Below, piece after piece: positions 57,427 through 64,000 of a DNA stretch of 64,000 bases; within the stretch, counting starts at the first letter, position 1; every line of letters begins with the position of its first letter. The stretch is taken from NCBI GenBank assembly GCA_030844895.1, contig CM061224.1, forward strand, positions 3,063,591 through 3,127,590, given 5' to 3'. The notes under the pieces were generated by a model. The model was not told where the DNA came from. It searched no databases and was given only the letters and a program-made list of their open reading frames with translations. The DNA is from Ambrosia x helenae. Taxonomy: Eukaryota; Streptophyta; Magnoliopsida; Asterales; Asteraceae. The position numbers and the translations under genes were made by a program.

Positions 57427-58449
57427 GAGGCCTAATGTTTGGTTGGACATCTGAATGGTTAAAAATCCAGGTCCACGTGATGCTGGGTTTTACTGTTTTT
57501 CTTTTTCGTGGTTATTAGGGACTTCTGCAGCTTCACTTCCGTTTCAGTTTTTGGTTTGGGCTGCAGACGATCACAACAGCAGCTAGATACCTCTGATTCA
57601 GTCGGACTTTGTTTCAAGTCTTACCGAATAAATGCTTTGGCCAGACCCAATGTTTGTTCAGACTTCATCCAACCAAACGTAACATGTCTGACCGAGTCAG
57701 ACGTGATTGCCAGTCAGATCCGATCAGACCCAAATAAACAGGCCCTAACTTTTTTTTATCGGCATCAAATATGCTCATAAACAACTTTGTTTATCATTGC
57801 CATAACTATTAAGTAGAAAAAAAAGGTGGCCAGCGGCAGTTATATATCAATTGACTATTATAACCGTCAACTATCATGACATACCGTGAAAGGTTATGAT
57901 GACTTATTGTACCAGTTCACTCCCTATAAATAGAAATCGATTTGCTAGGATTTTGGTACGAAATTCTTAACAGATTTACACTCGTTCTTAATCTCTCTTA
58001 GAATACTCCAATTTAATATCCGTTAGTACTACCAAAATAATTCAATAGTGTTCACAAGATTTTCAGATATATATCAATTGTCAAAAAACCAACGCATGTC
58101 CTCCAAGGTATCTGACACAATAAACACATGACCATCCTACGTGCCATAGTTACACACAATGTTAAATAATTATGCAAACATTCATATCTAATTACGCACA
58201 AAGTTATGCATCATGTATAAATAATTTAAATAAAGTGTATAATAATTACTTAACCTATGTCTGTAATTACGCATTTTATGTGAATATGTTGCTAGGAAAT
58301 ATATAGCAACACTATACTCAAACTAAAACTAAAAGTAGCTAAATTGTGATACTTATTATGTTATAACTTTTATAATAAATAATAATAAAACATACAAAAA
58401 AATTTATTTGAGGTTTAAAAAATTGTTAATACCAAATGAAATTCAACAC
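57427..58449. other. Intergenic, no gene seen
   Basis: AT-rich DNA with short frames of no recognised family. A region near 58150-58270 repeats AATTACGCA-type words. Confidence 0.35.
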
Positions 58450-58737
58450 TTAGACTAAGCGGAGTGGGGGCGAGAAAGGGGGAACACCGCCGCCGGTAGG
58501 GGCGGGAGTCTGGCGTGGGGGGTGGGGCGGGGGTGGCTTCACCGGCGTGGGTGGTTGTGTGGGACACGTGGCATGCTTTTATTGGTCAGTTTTTTTTTAA
58601 CTTTAACACAATATAATATTATTTCCTTCACCCCTTTCACTCCCCACAATTATTTTCCCCCCCTTAAGGGTCCCACAAGTGCCACATGGCGCTGCATCCC
58701 CCTCTTTCCCCCCACCACTCCTTAGATTAGACTATAA

Positions 58738-60747
58738 GACTATATGGTGTGCCCCCTTTTTCCCCCAACTCCCCCAACTCCCCCAACCGCCACATCAGCG
58801 CCATGTCATTTCCCCCATTCTCTCTACCAAACTTTGGAAATGGTTTCCCCCAACTCCCCCATTCCCCCTTCCTTTTTTTATTCTTTTTCCTTTTTTTTAA
58901 TTATATATTTTATATTTCATAATTATTTTTTTATAAAAAATGTATAAAAACCATATAATTTATTTTTTTTAAACGGCAATAGTTAAAAAAAATAAAAAAT
59001 AAAACCGAAAAAAAAAAACTAAACATAAAGTTCATTAAATTAAAAAAAATTACAACCTACAATGCATGGAAATTTAAAAAATAACAAGAAAATTACATAA
59101 AAAAACCATCTAAAGCATATCTTTTCCAAGCCACTTGTTCGCGATCATGTTTCTCTTCGCCGCCCACCCCGCTCTTTCTTGCTCGGGAAGATCGTCGATA
59201 TTTTTGTCCATCATCGCAAACTCCACCTTTTCTTGCTCGTACGCGAGCCGTGCCTTCTCCAACGCAAGCTTCTCCCGCTCTAGATCAAGTGCTTTTTCCT
59301 TCTCCTTCTTTCTTTCATTCCACCTTTCATTTTGCTCCGACTTAAACTCGTTAAAGTTTGAAATCAACGAATCTATTCTATCAACCACACTTAATTTCGA
59401 AGCGGTGGCCTTTCCTTTTGAGCCCGATGCGGCTTTTTTCGCGCGGTCCCTTCCAATTGGCCGCTCCAAATCGGGCGCGGGAGCATCATCTTCAAACTCG
59501 GGGTCATCATTTATATTTATAGTACAACGAGCATCGGACCCCCCCGCACTATAACTTCCCGAGGTGCTCGTCTTTGTTCGTTTTGCTTGTGCCACTTCGT
59601 TTGGCACCACCCTCCATTTATCACATGCTCTCAAAATCTCATACGGCCTCATGTACGCCCACCCCCCACTAGCCTTTTTTTGCAAAACATTCCAAGCGCA
59701 TTCTTCAACACGTTCTCGTCGCTTTCACCGGTCTTTCTATTGTTCCAACATCTTTGATAAACGCCCGCAAATTCTCCACATTTTGCGTTCATCTCCCTAA
59801 ACTTAGTACTAACGGCATGAAAGGTTCGATAAGGCGTGCGTTGCATTAAGATGAAGAATTGTTCGCAAACCGCGTTCCAAAAGCCATCTTTGTTTCGATT
59901 CGTACCTACACGTGATAAATAAAAAAAAAAAAATTAAAATCATCCATAAAACCCACGGCCAAAAAAAAATAAAATAAACTTACTTCGTATCGGGTCGGTA
60001 GAAACGTTCACCCACGCTCGTGCTAAGGCCTCTAGCTCGTCTTGAGTCCATGGAACGCTATCCGCCTTAGTAGTGGCACGTTTCTTCCCCTTTGTGTCTT
60101 TTTTAGATGTTGGTTGAGTTTCGGGGATAACGTCGTCATCGACGCCTAACGATATAAAGTCGTGTTCGGCTTGAGTTTCGGGTCTAGCGGGGACGGTTGG
60201 CATTTGGTTCGGGGGTGGCATTTGCATATGAAAGTGTTGTTGGTGATGCATTTGCATTTGCCATGGATTTTGTGGTTGACTAAAACCGCCAAATCCGAAT
60301 GTGTTAGGGTCGAGCGGTGTAGCGGGGAAGGGAAAGTTTGGAGCTTGTGTGGAAGGAGTAGCGGGGTTGTTCGGGTAAAAGGGTTGTGGGGTTGAACGCC
60401 TTGGATCCATGGGTGGTTTGGTTATAAAATTTGGAAGAGTAATTTATAAAATGTGGTGGTTTGGTTTAAAAATTTGAGTGAGTTTGTGAATTGTGGGGTA
60501 AATTTTATATATATATATATAGTAAATGTTTGATTTTTTTTTTTTTTTTTACAAACGGCTAACTTTCAAACAGGTGGGGCCCATTATTATAACGTTCCAA
60601 AAAATTGCACCAATCACAGAGCTCGGTTCCAACGGGATTATTTCCCCGTTTTCCCCGACTTTTTTTCGGGGGGGGGCGGTGTTCCCGAACGGGGTGGAGG
60701 CCAACTCAGCTCCCCGATCTAGCTTCCCGAGTGCACACCGTATAGTC
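58738..60747 (-). mobile_element. Harbinger element with ORF1 only, 2.01 kb
   Basis: The 15-bp terminal repeats GACTATATGGTGTGC and GCACACCGTATAGTC are flanked by TAA at 58735-58737 and 60748-60750. It contains a single gene, the ORF1 protein on the minus strand, and no transposase. Subterminal sequences match the MITE at 5091-5413 at both ends, so this is a longer member of that family. A TATATATATATATA box (about 60509-60522) lies about 100 bp before the ORF1 start. Confidence 0.87.
59110..60410 (-). pseudogene. Harbinger ORF1 (Myb/trihelix-like), one frameshift
   Basis: Exon 1 runs 60410 to 59984 and exon 2 59905 to 59110, split by a 78-bp GT-AG intron. N-terminal 85 residues are Pro/Gln-rich (MDPRRSTPQPF ... 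HQQHFHMQMPP). A basic linker KKDTKGKKRATTKAD precedes the SANT/trihelix domain PWTQDELEALARAWVNVSTD ... FWNAVCEQFF ... YRTFHAVSTKFREMNAKCGE. The C-terminal half has GESDENVLKNAL, YEILRACDKWRVVP and a charged coiled coil (EREKLALEKARLAYEQEKVE). Such proteins partner Harbinger transposase for nuclear import and end binding, and are often listed as glutathione S-transferase T3-like. An A7 run (plus-strand T7 at 59675-59681) needs one more A to stay in frame (FCKKKASGGW). Expected length about 407 aa. Otherwise open throughout. Confidence 0.82.
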
Positions 60748-61054
60748 TAAGGAGTGGTGGGGGGAAAGAGGGGGATGCAGCGCCATGTGGCACTTGTGGG
60801 ACCCATGTGAGGGGGAAAAAAATTGTGGGGAGTGGAAGAGGGGAAGAGGGGAAGAGAGGGGGAAGGAAATAATATTATATTGTGTTAAAGTTAAAAAAAA
60901 AAAAAAAAAAGCTGGCCAATCCACGCATGCCACCTCACCCCCACCCCAAGCCCCACGCCGGTGAACTCACCCCCGCCCCAAGCCCCACGCCACTCCCCCG
61001 CCCCTACCGGCGGCGGCGTTCCCGCCCCTCCCGCCCCCACTCCGCTTAGTCTTA

Positions 61055-61901
61055 TAGTCTTATGAGTTGCCTATTATGTCAATTCAGCCATTTAATTCGT
61101 TTATTTGATCCACGTAAATACCTCTCAACAACTATTTAGTATCTATCAATTCCTACCTTCTCAGGTTAAAACTTTGATAATTTTCAAATTTAGGTTACTA
61201 TGTAATGTTGTTTCTCTCCAAACTAAAGAAGGCAAAGTAGACGTAAACCACAGAAATAAAAAAAAAAAAAAAACATTAAAGATGTAGAATGATTGAACGG
61301 CGGATCCATCACACGTACCCAACTTGCCACCTACCAAAAACTCTTTTTGTCACGAGGCTCTTACACCTCATTGTACCGGTTTCCATCTCTCTCACCACTT
61401 ACGTATAGATATTTATTTGTCCCTTTTTATTCATCTTAATATAAAATTAAGTAAAGATCATTATATATAATTCTAGTTTGATATGTTTAAGCTAATTATT
61501 TTTACTTTAATCAATATATTTAACTTTACTTATTGATAAAGACCAAAAGCAATTTTTATATTGTCCACCGGTTAACAATTTTTCTCCGTTTTACCTCACT
61601 TAGCTTATTTTATTTAGACATGGGTCTTCTTATTGTTCGTCCTTAGGTTCAAAAAATTATTCTAACTGTTAATTATTTGATCGTCATGTTCTTCGTTTAT
61701 GTTATGGATATCTGTTAATTAGTTTTGGACGTTAATTTCTTTAGAATGATCGTCATAATACTTCTATAGATATAACAAAAAGAATATAAAATGTACCATA
61801 TGATCGTTACCTAACCCTCATCTCCTCTCCATCTTCGGAAGCTTTAGTTTGTTCGAATCCAACAAAATTGAACATTCTAAACACAAAAACCTACCACACA
61901 C
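61055..61901. other. Intergenic, no gene seen
   Basis: AT-rich DNA with an A17 run near 61257-61273. No family or element recognised. Confidence 0.35.
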
Positions 61902-61904
61902 TTA

Positions 61905-62107
61905 GGGGCTGTTTGGTAGCCTCTTAATCATTCAGGTCTGAATTATTCAGCATTCAGACTGTTTGTTTCAGCATCTTAATGGAATGATTAAGTGCTAAAC
62001 CATTAAGCTAATAAGAGATGCTGAATGATTCAACTCTTAACTATTCAGAGCCTCTTAACCATTCAGCTCATCTTAATGATTCAGCACTTAATCAACCAAA
62101 CAGCCCC
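61905..62107. mobile_element. Harbinger-type MITE, 203 bp
   Basis: Ends GGGGCTGTTTGGTAGCC and TTGATTAAGTGCTGAATC-like inverse closing in CCAAACAGCCCC; TSD TTA at 61902-61904 and 62108-62110. Interior words CTTAATGATTCAG match the 57125 copy, which is longer by about 96 bp. Confidence 0.8.
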
Positions 62108-62110
62108 TTA

Positions 62111-63354
62111 GTCAACACACGATGCATAAATCGTTCCTCGTCACTCCATTATTTAGAACACGTTAAAGAGAAGAAATTGATAATATCGCCAAAACACATG
62201 GATACAAAGAAAAGAAAACGGGACTCGTTGTGAGCCAAAATTTAAGAAATTAAGACACGATCAAACATGTAATTTTTCAAACATCCAATAGTCATCCATC
62301 ACATCACCTAAAACATGATGTGAATTTGAACACTAGCTAGGGACATAGCGTAAATTCTCAAACTTTAAGAGAAAATTGAGATTTCACCATACCATGTTGG
62401 TGATAATTACTCTTTTATTTATCGCAATAGAGCAAAACGTCTATAAATTAATACTCGATAAAATTAATAACTTGCTCATTCATAACTTGAGACCAGTATA
62501 AAATTGGACCTCAATCGATAAAATAATAAGATAATAATTTTTTTGAAATCCCAATGTATATATATTAGTCTAAACGAAACTATAAATTAATAATTACTAA
62601 AATATTCAAAATTCTAAGATTGTCTATTAAAAAATGAATCTATAATCGCTTGTTTTAGTTGAACTTCAAATCTATATTGAGTTGATCTTTAAATCTTTTT
62701 TATTGCACTTATGAGTTAGGGCATTGTCTTCTCATATTGCAACAAAAAGTTACGAAGAGTTATTTTTAAATTTCCTCTATATTGAGTTTCATGAACGTAA
62801 CTTTTTACTTATTCAAAAACAATGAACTTGAGAGGCTTGATTCTGATGGCCCTCCGGTTTTCTATTACCGTGCATTTACTCCAGAGAGGCTTGCCTCTTG
62901 TGGAGGGTGCAACATCTGTCAAGTGGCAGGTGGCGGGAAATTTTCGGGTGGAAGCCTTAGTGCCCCTTATGCGCAGCCTTGACTCACTTGTGGGCCGGCC
63001 AATCTCGCGTCAGCGTGGACCCGGTTAAGTCAACATAGTCTGACCATTGTAGAGTGACTAGGAGATCCCCTTCTAAGGAGTTGTAATGAACCCTGACACA
63101 ACATAAAAAATCACCACAATCACCCGTAATTACTTTATTTCTTCTTTTTTCCTGTAAAATAAGTTTGCCCACACTTGTCACCCACACGTGGATACAACTT
63201 TTGTATATCAATTCGTGAATATTATTAAAACTTTGTTAAACTGTTAGGAAGCCCAGACAACATATAAAGTCCTCTATGTATACACGTGTGTGCATATTTT
63301 TATATATCGACCATTTACCACAAATACAATCTCCAAACTCTTCATACAATATCA
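62111..63354. other. Upstream region of the DUF3537 gene
   Basis: AT-rich to about 62780. A more GC-rich piece at 62820-63030 (GAGAGGCTTGCCTCTTGTGG, GGCCGGCCAATCTCGCGTC) is unassigned. Near the gene, CACACGTGG at 63183 and ACACGTGTG at 63283 are G-box-like CACGTG motifs, and TTTTATATATCG at about 63298 is a plausible TATA box. Confidence 0.45.
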
Positions 63355-63747
63355 ATGGCTGATTCAAAAGACACACTTTTGGCAACAAAAAACAACACAA
63401 AATCAAATTACAGAATCATCGACACCCTAGAATCAAGAGGGTTTTCATGGGTTTTTGTTGACCAATCAAACCCATGGAAAGCTTGTCTCTCATGGTCAAT
63501 CTTTTTCTTTTTAACCATATGTGTACCGGTTTTGTCACACTTGGCGTTTCAGTGTACCACATGTGATTACAACCATCGTCGGCCTTATGACTTGATCGTG
63601 CAATCGTCTCTCTCTGTGTTGTCGGCTATCTCCTTTGTTAGTTTGTTGTCTTTCTCTAGGAAGTATGGTCTCCGACGGTTTTTGTTTCTTGATAAGATGT
63701 CTTATGTTAGCGATGAAGTTCGTCGTGGGTATTCTGATCAGCTTCAT
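63355..63747 (+). CDS. DUF3537 membrane protein, first exon only
   Basis: The frame from ATG 63355 (ATCAATGGCTG context) gives 131 residues to a GTACGT donor at 63748. Family-type blocks are SRGFSWVFVDQSNPWKACLS, a first hydrophobic helix (about 45-64), CTTCDYNHRRPYDLIVQSSL, a second helix (about 84-102) and SRKYGLRRFLFLDKMSYVSD followed by VRRGY. These match the N-terminal part of plant DUF3537 proteins (At4g22270/At4g03820 type, from memory), multi-pass membrane proteins of largely unknown role. The remaining exons lie beyond the window, so completeness cannot be judged. An ATG at 63286 extends the frame, but the added residues do not fit the family and it overlaps the presumed TATA box. 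Confidence 0.82.
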
Positions 63748-63757
63748 GTACGTTATT

Positions 63758-63844
63758 CACTACTAAACAAATGAGTATCATAAATGGTTATTACTGACAA
63801 ACATGTTCGTCAGTAGTTACTGATTGAAATGTTTGGTCAGTAAT
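63758..63844 (+). mobile_element. Possible CACTA transposon terminus
   Basis: CACTACTAAACAAATG starts 11 bp into the DUF3537 intron and is followed by alternating ACTGACAAACATGTTCGTCAGT and TCAGTAAT words, like the subterminal repeats of CACTA elements. The other end is out of view, so this rests on one terminus. Confidence 0.35.
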
Positions 63845-64000
63845 CAGTGGCGGATCTAGAAATGAATTTAGTAGTAACGTTTTTTATTTTTTTTATTTTA
63901 GTAGCAACGTTTTCCAAATTTCGTAAAAAAACGAAATTTTCCACTAATTTTCCACTACGCGCGCGAAGTTGAGCAGGAACGGACGCGACACCTAGTTATT
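63845..64000. mobile_element. hAT MITE left end, cut by window end
   Basis: CAGTGGCGGATCTAGAAATG equals the inverted right end of the 17782-18253 hAT MITE (CAGTGGCGGATCC) for 12 bases. The right end and TSD lie outside the window. Confidence 0.6.

Larger units (their letters stand above)
58453..61051. mobile_element. Outer palindromic Harbinger MITE split by a nested element
   Basis: Outer ends GACTAAGCGGAGTGGGGGCG and the inverse CGCCCCCACTCCGCTTAGTC are flanked by TTA at 58450-58452 and 61052-61054. The arms (58453-58734 and 60751-61051) are inverted copies sharing CACTTGTGGGACCC, AATAATATTATATTGTGTTA and GCCGCCGCCGG blocks. Removing the inner element and one TAA restores a ~586-bp near-palindrome. 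Right arm is about 20 bp longer through an A run and GC-rich repeats. Confidence 0.82.

Overview
The window is nuclear plant DNA: AT-rich, with spliceosomal introns (GT-AG, plus one GC-AG candidate), plant-only protein families and dense plant transposons. Protein content points to a eudicot. The repeats feel like Asteraceae, but that is an impression from memory and not shown by the sequence.

Seven host genes can be read, all on the + strand. In order they are: MED11, a Mediator subunit (1853-2349); a single-exon protein of unknown function (5598-6206); a Raf-like MAP3K of the HT1 type, a family known from stomatal CO2 signalling (25278-27268); a two-TM protein of the At1g16860/SHOU4 type (41698-43446); a 16-exon EHD-type endocytic GTPase (47472-50928); a peroxisomal short-chain dehydrogenase resembling IBR1, whose frame is broken by a 1-nt deletion in exon 2 (52196-55685); and the first exon of a DUF3537 membrane protein (63355-63747) that runs off the window. 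Several of these are split over short exons, so they were assembled here from splice signals and known family sequence. The genes have unrelated functions and simply share a locus; there is no operon-like logic.

Most of the rest is transposable elements, many delimited to the base by termini plus target-site duplications (TSDs). 0-10 kb: MULE, hAT and Harbinger MITEs, a LINE tail and SINEs around two genes. 12-24 kb: a Helitron with a captured MSI4/FVE-like exon, a hAT element, a LINE fragment, a MULE foldback element with tRNA-like arms, another hAT element, then a ~4.5 kb Helitron carrying a truncated solanesyl diphosphate synthase gene. 28-41 kb: an RTE LINE tail split by a 2.7 kb solo LTR, a decayed Harbinger locus, and a 9-bp-TSD Mutator-like element carrying a PPR gene fragment, itself invaded by a SINE and a 3.7 kb solo LTR. 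45-46 kb: a 979-bp MULE palindrome. 58.4-61.1 kb: a Harbinger element with a nearly complete ORF1, nested at the centre of a palindromic Harbinger MITE.

The most interesting pattern is that three elements of two unrelated capture mechanisms (rolling-circle Helitrons and cut-and-paste Pack-MULE) each hold a fragment of a different host gene within 25 kb, and that the Pack-MULE shares its terminal sequence with the two gene-free foldback MULEs in the same window.
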